Source: Rhizobiaceae bacterium (lineage in GTDB: Bacteria > Pseudomonadota > Alphaproteobacteria > Rhizobiales > Rhizobiaceae). Taken from it: a stretch of 64,000 nt of DNA. The position numbers and the translations under genes are program-made. The DNA lies in contig JAHBYW010000002.1 in NCBI GenBank assembly GCA_019635755.1, positions 1 through 64,000 of the forward strand. The letters run 5' to 3'. The notes below the pieces were generated by a model. The model was given only the letters and a program-made list of their open reading frames with translations, had not been told where the DNA came from and made no database searches. Below, in pieces: positions 8,612-17,434 of this stretch; positions within the stretch are counted from its first letter, which is position 1, and every line of letters starts with the position of its first letter.

Positions 8612-9763
8612 TCATTGGACGATCAGGTCCAAATCGTGGCGCGACAGCGCCCTGGGCGCGGCCTCGGTCGTCAGGTAGGTGCGCCCGAGCGTCATCGCCG
8701 TCTCGCTCTCGGAGTCCATGATGATCATATGCGCGAACAGGGTCATGTCCGGTGCGATCGGCTCCGGATTGCCCTGATAGAACATCGGCATGTCCATCCA
8801 GGACGGCGTGAAGCGCGCACCGACCGAGTAGCCGCAGGCGTTGAGACGGTGCCGTGTCAGGCCGCGCGCCTCGAAGACCCGCGCATGCGCGTCGAACACG
8901 TCGCCGAACGTCTTGCCGGGGATCATCGCCTTCTCGACGGCCTGCAGCGCTTCCTTGCAGGCATCGAAGAGCTCCTGGTGCCGCTTGCCCGTCTTGCCGG
9001 TCAGCACGGTGCGCATCATCGGCGCGTGGTAATGGTGGAAGACGCCGGCCCACTCGAGCGTCAGCTGGTCGTTCTTGGTGAGCTTGCGCCGGCCGGCCTT
9101 GTAGCGGCACAGCAGGGCGTCGGGCCCGGAGCCGATGATGAACTCGTTCGCCGGGTAGTCGCCGCCGCCGGCGAAGACGGCGCCCTGCATGGCCGCTAGG
9201 ATCGCGGCCTCGTCGCCGCCCTGCCTGATCAGGGGGAGCGCGGCGTCCAGCGCGTCGTCGGCGAGGGAGGCGGCCTTTTCGGCTTTCTTCACCTCGGCCG
9301 GGCTCTTGAACAGGCGCAGCCGCCCGACGATGCCCGACGCGTCGACGATCTGGCCGAAGGTCTGCAACTGCTCGTCGACGCGGCGGCCGTTGAACGCGGT
9401 CAGCCCGTGCGTGTCGTATTCGACGCCGATGCGGCGGCCGAGCAGGTCGAGGTCGTTCAGCAGATTGCGCAGGTCGAGCGCGGGGTTGGCGCCCTCGCGA
9501 TCGGTCCACACGACGATGTTCTCCAGCGTCGATGTGTGGCGCGCCTGGCGCAGGTCGGCCGAGCGGGTGAGCAGCACCATCGATCCGTCTGCCTTCATCA
9601 CCAGGCACTGGAAGAAGCAGAAGCCGAAGGTGTCGTAGCCGGTCAGCCAGTACATGCTTTCCTGCGCGAAGAGCAGGATCGCGTCGAGCTTCTTGGCGGC
9701 CATCTCGATGGCGAGACGGTCGCGGCGGGCGTCGAACTCGGTTCGTTCGAAATGCAGCGCCAT
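8612..9763 (-). CDS. M24-fold (pita-bread) hydrolase-like protein with altered metal site
   Basis: Protein of 383 residues with the creatinase N-domain followed by a pita-bread domain as in Xaa-Pro dipeptidases and creatinase. The metal-ligand positions of M24 peptidases are not conserved. The usual Asp in DAG is Glu in LTLEWAGVFHHYHAPMMRT, the second Asp before the RT is missing, the catalytic-His region reads CGYSVGARFTP, and the two C-terminal Glu positions read FAHMIIMD and MTLGRTYL. It is therefore more like the metal-free creatinase or ectoine-hydrolase branch (the HYHAPMMRT segment resembles that group) than a dipeptidase. It shares one base with the pgeF stop (TGATG). Confidence 0.85.
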   Translation of the reverse strand: MALHFERTEFDARRDRLAIEMAAKKLDAILLFAQESMYWLTGYDTFGFCFFQCLVMKADGSMVLLTRSADLRQARHTSTLENIVVWTDREGANPALDLRNLLNDLDLLGRRIGVEYDTHGLTAFNGRRVDEQLQTFGQIVDASGIVGRLRLFKSPAEVKKAEKAASLADDALDAALPLIRQGGDEAAILAAMQGAVFAGGGDYPANEFIIGSGPDALLCRYKAGRRKLTKNDQLTLEWAGVFHHYHAPMMRTVLTGKTGKRHQELFDACKEALQAVEKAMIPGKTFGDVFDAHARVFEARGLTRHRLNACGYSVGARFTPSWMDMPMFYQGNPEPIAPDMTLFAHMIIMDSESETAMTLGRTYLTTEAAPRALSRHDLDLIVQ

Positions 9764-10551
9764 CAGGCCTCCAGGACGATGGCCGAGATCTGCCGGCCGT
9801 AGTCGGGCTCGTTGCGGTGGGTGGTGCGGCGGTAGGAGAAGAACAGGTCCTCCTCCGCGTAGGTGCAGCGGTCGAGCATCTCCGCCTCCACGCCGGCGGC
9901 CAGCAGCCGGTCGACCGTGTAGCGGTTCAGGTCGAACATCGCGTGGCCCGGCGCGGACGAGGGCGTGAAATAGCGCTGGTTCGCGTCGTCGGCGGCGACG
10001 AAGCGTTCGACGAATTCGGGACCGACCTCATAGTTCGCGCTGCTGATCGACGGACCGAGAACCGCGACGATGCTGCCGCGGCTGGCGCCAAGGCGCTCCA
10101 TGGCAGCGATGGTGTTCTCCAGCACGCCGGTGAAGGCGCCCTTCCATCCGGCGTGGGCTGCGCCGACGACGCCTGCCGCCGGATCGGCGAACAGGACCGG
10201 GCCGCAGTCCGCGGTCGAGGCGGCGACGGCGATGCCGGGGCGGTCGGTGACAAGGGCGTCGGCCTTCGGGCGCTCGCCGGGAAAGGGTTCGCGCACCACC
10301 AGGACGTCGGGGGAATGGACCTGGTGCGCGGTCATCAGCCGGTCCGCATCGACACCCATCCAGCGCGCGACGCGACCGCGGTTCTCGCGTACCAGCTTCT
10401 GGTCGTCTGCCGAGCCCGTGCCGATGTTGAGGCTGCCGTAGATGCCGCCGGAAACGCCTCCGGCCCGGGTGAAATAGCCGTGCCGCGTGCCGGGCGCGCG
10501 GCGCGCCAGCAGGTCCGACTGGACCGGGTCCGGCTTGGTCTGATCGAGCAT
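9763..10551 (-). CDS. pgeF: Peptidoglycan editing factor / multicopper-oxidase-like laccase domain protein
   Basis: Protein of 262 residues of the PgeF/YfiH family. E. coli PgeF removes wrongly incorporated L-Ser from UDP-MurNAc peptides, and homologues act on purine nucleosides. The conserved zinc-site residues are visible in HQVHS, STADCGPVLF and AAHAGWKGAF. The start MLDQTKPDPVQSDLL was chosen because the preceding in-frame sequence has no coding character. It is part of the lgt-midA-pgeF-M24 operon; the gap to midA is 101 bases. Confidence 0.92.
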   Translation of the reverse strand: MLDQTKPDPVQSDLLARRAPGTRHGYFTRAGGVSGGIYGSLNIGTGSADDQKLVRENRGRVARWMGVDADRLMTAHQVHSPDVLVVREPFPGERPKADALVTDRPGIAVAASTADCGPVLFADPAAGVVGAAHAGWKGAFTGVLENTIAAMERLGASRGSIVAVLGPSISSANYEVGPEFVERFVAADDANQRYFTPSSAPGHAMFDLNRYTVDRLLAAGVEAEMLDRCTYAEEDLFFSYRRTTHRNEPDYGRQISAIVLEA

Positions 10552-10652
10552 GCGCCGCCTTGTCGGTTCCGGGCCGTTCCGGCCTCTTCTTGCGCCCCAG
10601 CGGAGCGGCCTGTTTCGAAGCGGGCGGAGAGTGGGGCAGGGGCCACCCCAAG

Positions 10653-11768
10653 TCAATCCGGCGTCCGACCGGCTCCCGGCATACCCTGCGGAGGCCAGCC
10701 TGCCAGCCCGTCCCCGTCGGAGGCAACCGCCAGGACCTTGAAGAGACTGCCCATCTGGTCCGGCCCGGCGAGCCGCTCCACTTGGGATCGGATGCGCGCC
10801 CGGCCCGCCTCGTCGAGGGCAGCGCCCAGAGCGCCGGCGCGCTCGAGCAGACCCATTCCGATCAGGAAATCGCCCTGCGTCGCGAGCCGCGTCGCCAGGC
10901 CGGCGGCGCGTGCTGTCTCGGCAAGGGCCGCGAAATCGACATGGGTCGTCAGGTCGGCCTCGCCCGGATGCGCCAGCGGGTCGTCGAACGCATGCCGGCG
11001 CACGGCCTGGAGCGTGTCGCCGACCGCCGGCACGAGGTGGCCGTAGTCGAGGAACAGCCCGGAACCGCCATCGCGCGCCAACCGCTCGGCGATCGCCTGC
11101 ATGAGCGCGGCGCGACCCGGCGCGATCTCCGCGACGGCGCCGTCGCGGGCCGCGGCGGCATCGGGCGGCAGAAGGCCGGGATCGACGCCGCCGGCGCCGG
11201 CGACGAAGCGGAGTTCGCCGCGCGCGTCGACGTCGACCATGCGCTCGCGCCAGGACGCGCCGGCCTTCACATACTGGCGGACGGGCAGCGCGTCGAAGAT
11301 CTCGTTGCCGACGATGACGAGCGGCCCGCCGGGAAGTTCGTCCACCGTTTCGTGCCAGGCGAACGATCCCGCCGTGCCGTTCAGCGTGGCGGCCTGCGCC
11401 GAGCGGAGCCGGGCGCTCGTCTCGACGAGGCGGAACCGGGCGGTCTCGCTCAGGCGGGGCGCGAGCTTGCCGATTGTCCGCGCCATGTCCTTCATCAGGG
11501 TGCCGCGACCCGGCCCGACCTCGGCAAGGATGACGTCGCCGGGGCTGCCCATCGCCTGCCACGTCCGCACCACCCAGGCGCCGATCAGCTCGCCGAACAT
11601 CTGGCTGATCTCGGGCGCCGTTACGAAGTCGCCGGCGCTGCCGAAGGGTTCGCGGGCGGGGTAGTAGCCGTGCTCGGGATCCGACAGGCATGACGCCATG
11701 TATTCCGCGACGGAGATGGGTCCGACCGTCTGGATGAGCGCGACGATCTTCGCCTTCAGCGCCGTCAT
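10653..11768 (-). CDS. midA: SAM-dependent methyltransferase, MidA/NDUFAF7 family
   Basis: Protein of 371 residues. The mitochondrial homologue NDUFAF7 methylates an arginine of the complex I subunit NDUFS2 during assembly. The family marks are the N-terminal [35 protein letters not shown] and the SAM motif [17 protein letters not shown], then [13 protein letters not shown]. The start ATG overlaps the lgt stop (ATGA), so it is coupled to lgt as in many Rhizobiales. Confidence 0.93.
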   Translation of the reverse strand: MTALKAKIVALIQTVGPISVAEYMASCLSDPEHGYYPAREPFGSAGDFVTAPEISQMFGELIGAWVVRTWQAMGSPGDVILAEVGPGRGTLMKDMARTIGKLAPRLSETARFRLVETSARLRSAQAATLNGTAGSFAWHETVDELPGGPLVIVGNEIFDALPVRQYVKAGASWRERMVDVDARGELRFVAGAGGVDPGLLPPDAAAARDGAVAEIAPGRAALMQAIAERLARDGGSGLFLDYGHLVPAVGDTLQAVRRHAFDDPLAHPGEADLTTHVDFAALAETARAAGLATRLATQGDFLIGMGLLERAGALGAALDEAGRARIRSQVERLAGPDQMGSLFKVLAVASDGDGLAGWPPQGMPGAGRTPD

Positions 11769-12610
11769 GCAGCCGTGGGCTTTGCCACCGGCTTCGCCGT
11801 CGCCATCGCCCAGATGCCGGCCAGCGCCATCGGGATCGAGAGGATCATGCCCATCGTCAGCCAGCCGCCGAACAGATAGCCGAGCTGGATGTCGGGCTCG
11901 CGGAAGAACTCCGAGAAGATGCGCGCGGCGGCATAGCCGGTGACGAAGGCGCCGGCGATGAAGCCCGGCGAGGCGAGCTTGAGGAAGCGGTGGGTGAGCA
12001 GCCTGAGGACGAGGAAGAGCACGAGACCTTCGAGCAGCGCCTCGTAGAGCTGGCTCGGATGTCGCGCGAACATGTCGCCCGGCGGGATGAAGGCCCACGG
12101 CACGTCGGTCAGCTTGCCCCACAGCTCCGAGTTGATGAAGTTGGTGATGCGCACGAGGCCGATGGCCACCGGCGTGCCGGCGGCGATGACGTCGAAGAGG
12201 TGCCACGGCGAATAGCCGCGCGAGCGCGCGAAGAAGATCATGCCGATCGTGCAGCCCAGGAAGCCGCCGTGGAACGACATGCCGCCCTGCCAGACGGCAA
12301 GGATATCCAGCGGGTTCGCCAGGTAGCGGTGGAAATCGTAGAAGAGGATGTAGCCGACGCGGCCGCCAAGCACGATGCCGAGCGCGGCCCAGACGAGGAA
12401 ATCGTCGATGTCGGTGGGTTTCATCGGGCAGCCGCCCGGCCAAAGCCGCTCGTTGGCGATCAGCCGCTTGGCATACCACCAGCCGAACAGGATGCCGACG
12501 ATGTAGGCGACGCCGTACCAGTGGACGGCGAGCGGTCCGATCCGGATCAGGATCGGGTCGATCTGCGGGAAGGGCAGGGCGGCGAGCGGAAGAAGGATGG
12601 TTTCGGGCAC
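11765..12610 (-). CDS. lgt: Prolipoprotein diacylglyceryl transferase
   Basis: Inner-membrane enzyme of 281 residues that adds diacylglycerol to the lipobox Cys of prolipoproteins. The Lgt signature is present as [17 protein letters not shown], and the conserved [20 protein letters not shown] and [12 protein letters not shown] segments are intact. The start is taken as the GTG at 12610 ([15 protein letters not shown] follows), which has GGA at a workable distance. An ATG at 12640 would add ten Arg-rich residues and has no ribosome-binding site. It heads a four-gene operon with overlapping ends. Confidence 0.95.
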   Translation of the reverse strand: MPETILLPLAALPFPQIDPILIRIGPLAVHWYGVAYIVGILFGWWYAKRLIANERLWPGGCPMKPTDIDDFLVWAALGIVLGGRVGYILFYDFHRYLANPLDILAVWQGGMSFHGGFLGCTIGMIFFARSRGYSPWHLFDVIAAGTPVAIGLVRITNFINSELWGKLTDVPWAFIPPGDMFARHPSQLYEALLEGLVLFLVLRLLTHRFLKLASPGFIAGAFVTGYAAARIFSEFFREPDIQLGYLFGGWLTMGMILSIPMALAGIWAMATAKPVAKPTAA

Positions 12611-12731
12611 GGTGGATGGTCCGTTTCGGCGGCGGACCATGGGGCAGCGTCATGGCCGGGTCAAGGCGATGTGCCGCCTTGCAAAGCCGTCGTCGCGCCA
12701 CTACGTCGGACACGACCAGCGAGGCACCGCC

Positions 12732-13028
12732 ATGAGCAACGGACAGAACCGCATCCTCGACGAATTCGCCCGCCTGATGACCGACGCGGCCGGTGCCGCG
12801 CAGGGCGTCCGCCGCGAGGTCGAGACCGCGTTCAAGGCGCAGGCCGAACGCATCCTCAACACGATGGACGTGGTGCAGCGGGAGGAGTTCGAGGCGGTGC
12901 GCGAGATGGCGCTGAAGGCGCGGGCCGAGAACAAGACGCTGGCGGCGCGCGTCGAGGCGCTGGAGGCGCGGATCGCCGAACTGGGCGGCGCCGATGAGTC
13001 GTCCACAGGCACTCCGAAGGCCGGCTGA
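12732..13028 (+). CDS. ubiK: UbiK/BMFP-family accessory protein
   Basis: Protein of 98 residues with the BMFP (YqiC) pattern: N-terminal MSNGQNRILDEFARLMTDAA, then a long coiled coil (VQREEFEAVREMALKARAEN, ALEARIAELGG). In gammaproteobacteria UbiK trimers help the Ubi complex in ubiquinone synthesis under aerobic conditions; in Brucella BMFP is a trimeric membrane-fusogenic coiled coil. The gene is divergent from lgt across a short promoter region. Its downstream TGAAAAAAATCTTC lacks a hairpin. Confidence 0.88.
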   Translation: MSNGQNRILDEFARLMTDAAGAAQGVRREVETAFKAQAERILNTMDVVQREEFEAVREMALKARAENKTLAARVEALEARIAELGGADESSTGTPKAG

Positions 13029-13365
13029 AAAAAATCTTCGGGCGATTGTCCACAAACGCCCGTCCGCAAAAAGCGCTTTGGGCTGAATCGCTTACCGGCA
13101 TCGCATCAAAGTCCGATTCAATCGTCCGTGCCGGCCTTGACCGCTTTGTCCCGTGACGGGGGCTGGTCACGCGACTCCTCATCAATAGACTGAATTTGCT
13201 GCATGATTCGGAAGCGGATCGGGCAGCCGGGCGGCGGGGGTCCGGCGTGGGGACGGTTCGCTGTTTTTTCTCCATCCAATCCGCGGCGTCGAGTCCCCAG
13301 TGCCGAAGTCCTGCGTGCCTCCCGGAGCCCGGCGGCGGCGCTCCCCGACGACAGGAAGAAGAACA
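13029..13365. other. Intergenic region with a cluster of GANTC methylation sites
   Basis: No gene. Five GANTC sites (13085, 13115, 13173, 13205, 13291) lie within 211 bases between ubiK and the YbjN gene. GANTC is the target of the cell-cycle methylase CcrM in this class. I see no convincing terminator. A strong ribosome-binding site (AGGAAGAAGAACA) closes the region. Confidence 0.5.
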
Positions 13366-13869
13366 ATGATGGAACTCGTCGAACTCGACCTGCAGCGCGA
13401 AATCCACCCCGTGGACGTCATCGAGCAGGTCGCGCATTCCAACGAATGGTCGTTCGAGCGGACGGGCGACGACGAGATCGCGATCTCGGTCGCCGGCACG
13501 TGGACGGACTATCACGTCTCCTTCTCCTGGATGGAGGATTTCGAGGCGCTGCATCTCGCCTGCGCTTTCGACATCAAGGTGCCCGAGAACCGCACGCTGG
13601 AGGTGATGCGGCTCCTGTCGCTGATCAACGAGCAGATGCTGTTCGGCCACTTCGACCTGTGGGAGCAGGAAGGGGCGATCATGTTCCGCCAGTCGCTGCT
13701 GCTCGCCGGCGGGGCGGAACCGACCAGCCAGCAGGTGGAGGTGCTGCTCTCGTCGGCGCTCGAAGCCTGCGAGTGCTACTTCCAGGCGTTCCAGTTCGTC
13801 GTCTGGTCCGGAAGCTCGGCGCGCGACGCGCTGGCAGGCGTTCTGTTCGAGACCGCCGGTTCGGCCTGA
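13366..13869 (+). CDS. YbjN domain-containing protein
   Basis: Protein of 167 residues with the alpha/beta YbjN fold ([40 protein letters not shown]). This fold resembles type III secretion chaperones, and the protein is close to the conserved rhizobial YbjN proteins. The tandem ATG at 13366/13369 follows AGGAAGAAGAACA. The stop shares a base with the csaA start (TGATG), so the two form an operon. E. coli YbjN is a stress or sensory-response protein of uncertain mechanism. Confidence 0.9.
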   Translation: MMELVELDLQREIHPVDVIEQVAHSNEWSFERTGDDEIAISVAGTWTDYHVSFSWMEDFEALHLACAFDIKVPENRTLEVMRLLSLINEQMLFGHFDLWEQEGAIMFRQSLLLAGGAEPTSQQVEVLLSSALEACECYFQAFQFVVWSGSSARDALAGVLFETAGSA

Positions 13870-14225
13870 TGGCGGGCGAGGAACGGCGCCCTGAGATCGG
13901 CTACGCGGATTTCGACAGGGTCGACATCCGCGCCGGCACGATCGTCGAGGTCGAGCCCTTCCCGGAGGCGCGCAAGCCTGCGTTCAAGCTCAAGATCGAT
14001 TTCGGGCCGGCGATCGGCGTCAGGAAGTCGTCGGCGCAGATCACCAAATACTATGCGCCCGAAACGCTTGTCGGCCGGCAGGTGATGGCGGTCGTTAACT
14101 TCCCGCCGCGCCAGATCGGCAAGTTCATGTCCGAAGTGCTGACGCTGGGCTTTCCGGACGAGGAGGGCGCCGTCGTCCTTGCCGCGATCGAGCGCACCGT
14201 GCCGAACGGCGGCAAGCTTTTCTAG
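13869..14225 (+). CDS. csaA: tRNA-binding CsaA-like protein
   Basis: Protein of 118 residues formed of one OB-fold EMAP-II-like domain. It shows the CsaA marks [55 protein letters not shown] and the C-terminal VPNGGKLF. CsaA dimers bind tRNA and have been described as export chaperones in Bacillus. It is translationally coupled to the upstream YbjN gene. The stop overlaps the 3' end of the convergent acetamidase by four bases. Confidence 0.93.
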   Translation: MAGEERRPEIGYADFDRVDIRAGTIVEVEPFPEARKPAFKLKIDFGPAIGVRKSSAQITKYYAPETLVGRQVMAVVNFPPRQIGKFMSEVLTLGFPDEEGAVVLAAIERTVPNGGKLF

Positions 14226-15142
14226 CGCGTGACGCGCTCCGGCAGCCACTGCTTGGCGATGCGGCAGACCACCGTGTAGGCAGGATCGAAGACGTTGCCG
14301 ATGTCGTAGCGGACGACCTGACCCATCAGGTGGCTGGCCGCCACGGCACTCAGGCCATATTCGCCCGTCAGCCAGTTGAACATGTCGGTGGTCGCGTGCT
14401 GAAGCGCCTGGTCGAGCGGGCGGGCATTGCCGACGGAAAAGATGTCGGTGGCATTTTCGCCGCGTGGCCAGACGAGCGCGCGGCCTTTCTCCACGGAGAG
14501 CCGCACCTCGACCTCGAAGCAGGTCTCGATGCCCGTGCCGACGATCTCGCCGTCGCCCTGTGTCGCATGGCAGTCGCCGAGGAAGAACAGCGCGCCCGGC
14601 ACCGCGACGGGAAACCAGGCGGTCGTGCCGGGGCCGAAGCCCCGATAGTCCATGTTGCCGCCGTTCTCGGCGCTGGTTGCGGTGGAATAGGCCTGGCCGA
14701 GCGCCGGCGCGACGCCGAAGCAGCCGATCATCGGCTCCAGCGGCAGCACGACGTGCTCCAGACCGGGCACGGCCGGGTCGAGCGCGACGGTCAGCCCCTG
14801 CCGGTCGATGCGCCAGGTCGCCTTGTCGCGCGGCGGCAGGCCGCGGACGACTTCCGGATCGACGACGTTGGCCGCGAGGGCCGCGCGGGTCCATCCCGTC
14901 GCGCGGATCGGGGTCATGCGCAGGATCTCCACCTTCAGCGCGTCGCCCGGTTCCGCGCCGGTGACAAAGATCGGACCGTTCATGGGGTTGGGCTCCGGCG
15001 CGCGCCGCACGCCGTCCTTGTCGATGCCGTGCGCGTCGATGGTTTCGGTGATGACGATGTCGCCGCTGGCGATCGTCAAAGCGGCCGGGACGGTGCCCAG
15101 GACATTGTGCCAGAGGGTGGGTGCGAAACGATGAATCGTCAT
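14222..15142 (-). CDS. Acetamidase/formamidase family amidohydrolase
   Basis: Protein of 306 residues of the FmdA_AmdA family, releasing ammonia from formamide or short amides. It shows the N-terminal [39 protein letters not shown], and the conserved [21 protein letters not shown]. The start [13 protein letters not shown] is the family's. The gene lies 270 bases downstream of a LuxR-type regulator on the same strand, with a lux-box-like palindrome in between, which suggests quorum control. The exact amide substrate is not determined. Confidence 0.92.
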   Translation of the reverse strand: MTIHRFAPTLWHNVLGTVPAALTIASGDIVITETIDAHGIDKDGVRRAPEPNPMNGPIFVTGAEPGDALKVEILRMTPIRATGWTRAALAANVVDPEVVRGLPPRDKATWRIDRQGLTVALDPAVPGLEHVVLPLEPMIGCFGVAPALGQAYSTATSAENGGNMDYRGFGPGTTAWFPVAVPGALFFLGDCHATQGDGEIVGTGIETCFEVEVRLSVEKGRALVWPRGENATDIFSVGNARPLDQALQHATTDMFNWLTGEYGLSAVAASHLMGQVVRYDIGNVFDPAYTVVCRIAKQWLPERVTR

Positions 15143-15341
15143 GCGTCGACGCCTAGCGCAGCCGCCAGCAGGCGACAAGGCGGTCGCGGTCCAGCGCAAT
15201 CGCACCAAGGCCGCCGCACCGACGCCAGCCGGTGCGGCGGCGACCCGACGCGAGCACATCCGCACGCACCCCCCACCAAACCCGGTGCGCGGGTCCTCAC
15301 GGGTCCCAACGGAAATCTGGCCGAGCCTGCGTGCGGGGCAA

Positions 15342-15357
15342 CTATCCGAACGGATAG
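15342..15357. promoter_or_regulatory. lux-box-like palindrome upstream of the acetamidase gene
   Basis: CTATCCG-AA-CGGATAG, perfect 7-bp arms around two bases. From memory this resembles the boxes bound by RpaR/BjaR-type LuxR proteins (CTGTCCG-NN-CGGACAG), with G-to-A and C-to-T changes that keep the symmetry. It lies 185 bases before the acetamidase start and 55 bases after the luxR stop. Confidence 0.5.
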
Positions 15358-15372
15358 GGACGCTGCAGAGAG

Positions 15373-15395
15373 CCTGTTTTTCCAACGGAAACAGG
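15373..15395 (-). terminator. Hairpin after luxR
   Basis: A 7-bp stem (CCTGTTT / AAACAGG) with an internal CC/GG, 18 bases beyond the luxR stop on the minus strand. There is no clear U-tract, so termination activity is uncertain; it could separate luxR from the acetamidase transcript. Confidence 0.35.
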
Positions 15396-15412
15396 CGCCT
15401 GCGGCACGGCGG

Positions 15413-16126
15413 TCACACGATGCCACGCAGCACGAGGAGCGCGACCGCCTGGGTTCGCGATTTCAGGCCCAGTCGCTTCTTGGCATTCTCGACATGGAAA
15501 TGGACCGTCGCCGGGGAAATGCCCATGAGCGTGGCGATCTCCCGGTCGGTCTTTCCCGTGGCCACCCATTGCATGCATTCGACCTCGCGCGGGGTGAGTT
15601 TGGCGGGCGCTTCTTCGCGGTCGATGATGCGGCGGCACCGCTCGTGGACGAAGAATGCGAATGCCTGGATCAGGGCGCGTTCCTCCAGCGTGAGCGTGAA
15701 CGGGACCTTCGCGGCGAGGCTGACGATCGCCAGATAGCCGCCCGGCCCGTGGATGGGGATGACCAGCCCGTCGATCCAACCGTGCACGGCGGCGGCCTCG
15801 ATCACCTCCCTGCCGTCGATGAAACCGGGAGAATCCGCCACTTCGGACCACTGGAACGGCTGCATGCGCCGGCGGGCTTCGAGCACGACCGGGTCGCGGT
15901 CGACGAAACCCCGTTCCAAATACATCTGCATCCAGGCCACCGGCCAGTCGTTGAAGAAGAAGCGGGTGACGCGCTCCCGCCCGATCCCCGCCGCGCCGCC
16001 GGCGGCACTGACGTCGAAGCCCAGCAGGCGAAGAGTCGCCTGGAAATCGGCCACCAGGGACGGAATGTCGTCGTTGTCCCGATGCCGGGCGAGGAAATCG
16101 AGGACGATGCTGACTCGGTTCGACAT
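15413..16126 (-). CDS. LuxR-family AHL-responsive regulator (solo)
   Basis: Protein of 237 residues with an autoinducer-binding domain (about 15-160) and a C-terminal LuxR helix-turn-helix (LTPREVECMQWVATGKTDRE, ISPATVHFHVENAKKRLG). The AHL-pocket residues of TraR/LuxR are conserved at matching spacing: W65, Y69, D78, P79 and W93. The DNA-binding helix retains the usual TVHFHVENAKKRL. No luxI-type synthase gene lies in the window, so it is a solo here. The immediate downstream gene is the acetamidase. The ligand, if any, may come from elsewhere in the genome, neighbouring cells or a host plant. Confidence 0.93.
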   Translation of the reverse strand: MSNRVSIVLDFLARHRDNDDIPSLVADFQATLRLLGFDVSAAGGAAGIGRERVTRFFFNDWPVAWMQMYLERGFVDRDPVVLEARRRMQPFQWSEVADSPGFIDGREVIEAAAVHGWIDGLVIPIHGPGGYLAIVSLAAKVPFTLTLEERALIQAFAFFVHERCRRIIDREEAPAKLTPREVECMQWVATGKTDREIATLMGISPATVHFHVENAKKRLGLKSRTQAVALLVLRGIV

Positions 16127-16331
16127 CGGGTCCGGCTGAATGTGTCTCTCCGGCTGCTTAGGATAGGCGACGACCGGCCTCCTGCAACCCTAGCGCGTCC
16201 GTTTTGAGGCATGTCGCGATTTGTTAACGCTGTGCACCAGATTTGATTTCACCTGTCCATCGCCCGTCGCAATCTTGGTCTCATATGCGAGGACAAGACG
16301 ATCGTCGAAGATCGCCCCAACTCTACGGGAG

Positions 16332-16547
16332 ATGGCGATGCAGATCATTCAAGGTGAACGGCAGGTCCGCGGAAGCTCGGTCCGCGAGATCAACGGTGCG
16401 CTGGAAGCCGTCTGCGACGAACTCGGCATCGGACGCTTCGAGACGAAGCGCCGCGACGACGTCGCCCGCCGGATCGAGGCCGCATGGCTGACCGGTCGGA
16501 CCCAGCCCCTCGACCTCGTGGATGCGGGGCTCGGCCTCCACCGCTGA
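16332..16547 (+). CDS. Small conserved-looking protein, unknown function
   Basis: Protein of 71 residues (AMQIIQGERQVRGSSVREIN, then EAVCDELGIGRFETKRRDDV). It is soluble, with no signal peptide or membrane segment. A weak site (GGGAG) precedes the ATG at 16332, and an alternative ATG lies at 16338. Codon use is like that of its neighbours. Not recognised. Confidence 0.6.
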   Translation: MAMQIIQGERQVRGSSVREINGALEAVCDELGIGRFETKRRDDVARRIEAAWLTGRTQPLDLVDAGLGLHR

Positions 16548-16611
16548 CGAAGCGGTCACGACGGCTGGCGCCGTCAGCGCTGCGGTCCCTGACGGCGGCT
16601 GACGCCGCCGA

Positions 16612-16938
16612 TCAGCCGGATTTGCACATCGCTTCGGCCTGGAACGACTGGTCCATCCACGTTTCGCCCAGCGGGTATTCCTCCATGAAGGTCGTGAGAT
16701 CCTCCGAATAGGTGCGTGCGAAGAACTCCAGCGCGTCGTTGCCGAGGCCGCGTCCGGCATATTCGGCGGCCAGGCAGTCGCAGAACTCCGCCGCCGCACC
16801 GAAAGGCACGTCCGGGTCGTTGTCGGCGCCGTAATAGTTTGTGCAGGCTTCGTCGAAGGCAGGGCTGTCGCTGGCGAGAGCGGCGGCGGGCACGGCGCAG
16901 AGCGCCAGCAGCACCGGCGCCAGGTATCGGAATGTCAT
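16612..16938 (-). CDS. Secreted protein with four cysteines, unknown
   Basis: Protein of 108 residues. MTFRYLAPVLLALCAVPAAA with ALASD forms a signal peptide. The mature part holds four Cys (EACTNYY, EFCDCLAA, AMCKSG), which probably form two disulfides in the periplasm. The start was chosen at the ATG that yields this signal; sequence further upstream has no coding character. It is divergent from clpS. No family recognised. Confidence 0.75.
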   Translation of the reverse strand: MTFRYLAPVLLALCAVPAAALASDSPAFDEACTNYYGADNDPDVPFGAAAEFCDCLAAEYAGRGLGNDALEFFARTYSEDLTTFMEEYPLGETWMDQSFQAEAMCKSG

Positions 16939-17105
16939 GGTGGTTTTTCCCTTGGACGCCGCCATCCAAGCAGAGCCGCGATGCCGTGTCGATGGTGGCG
17001 GCGCCGGGCGCCGCATCGTCGCCGCGCGACATAACAGCCGCGGCTGGACCGGCGGACCTCGGACATGCCACAATCCGGGCACAGTTCGCGCCCCCTGTGA
17101 CGATC

Positions 17106-17411
17106 ATGGCGGAAACCGACCTCAAACCGCGCGTCCAGCAGAAGCCAAAAACCGAGCGGCCAAAGCTGCACAAGGTGATCCTGATCAATGACGACTTCAC
17201 GCCGCGCGAGTTCGTCGTGCGCGTCCTGAAGGCCGAGTTCAAGGTCACCGACGACCAGGCCTACAACATCATGATCACCGCGCACCGCAAGGGCGTGTGC
17301 GTGGTGGCGGTGTTCACGAAGGACGTGGCGGAGACGAAGGCGACGCGTGCGACCGACGCCGGCAAGGCGGCGGGCTATCCACTGCTGTTCACGACGGAGC
17401 CGGAAGAGTAG
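17106..17411 (+). CDS. clpS: ClpS adaptor (ClpS2-like) for the Clp protease
   Basis: Protein of 101 residues that delivers N-degron proteins to ClpAP. The core KVILINDDFTPREFVVRVLK contains the NDD motif and the helix that binds N-terminal bulky residues. The family-1 proteins usually read TPMEFV here, and the Arg (TPREFV), together with the tail PLLFTTEPEE, matches the ClpS2 paralogue of Rhizobiales. Known Agrobacterium ClpS2 has narrower specificity than ClpS1. No clpA lies alongside, so it is probably the second, unlinked copy. Confidence 0.92.
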   Translation: MAETDLKPRVQQKPKTERPKLHKVILINDDFTPREFVVRVLKAEFKVTDDQAYNIMITAHRKGVCVVAVFTKDVAETKATRATDAGKAAGYPLLFTTEPEE

Positions 17412-17434
17412 GCCCCCCGCGCTGCCGGGCGAGG

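Noticed and set aside
13046-13054. TTGTCCACA, one mismatch from a DnaA box
   Set aside because: A single near-match with no cluster of boxes, AT-rich segment or replication genes.
15413-16126. Quorum-sensing synthase next to luxR
   Set aside because: No open frame near it resembles LuxI; the regulator is therefore called a solo.
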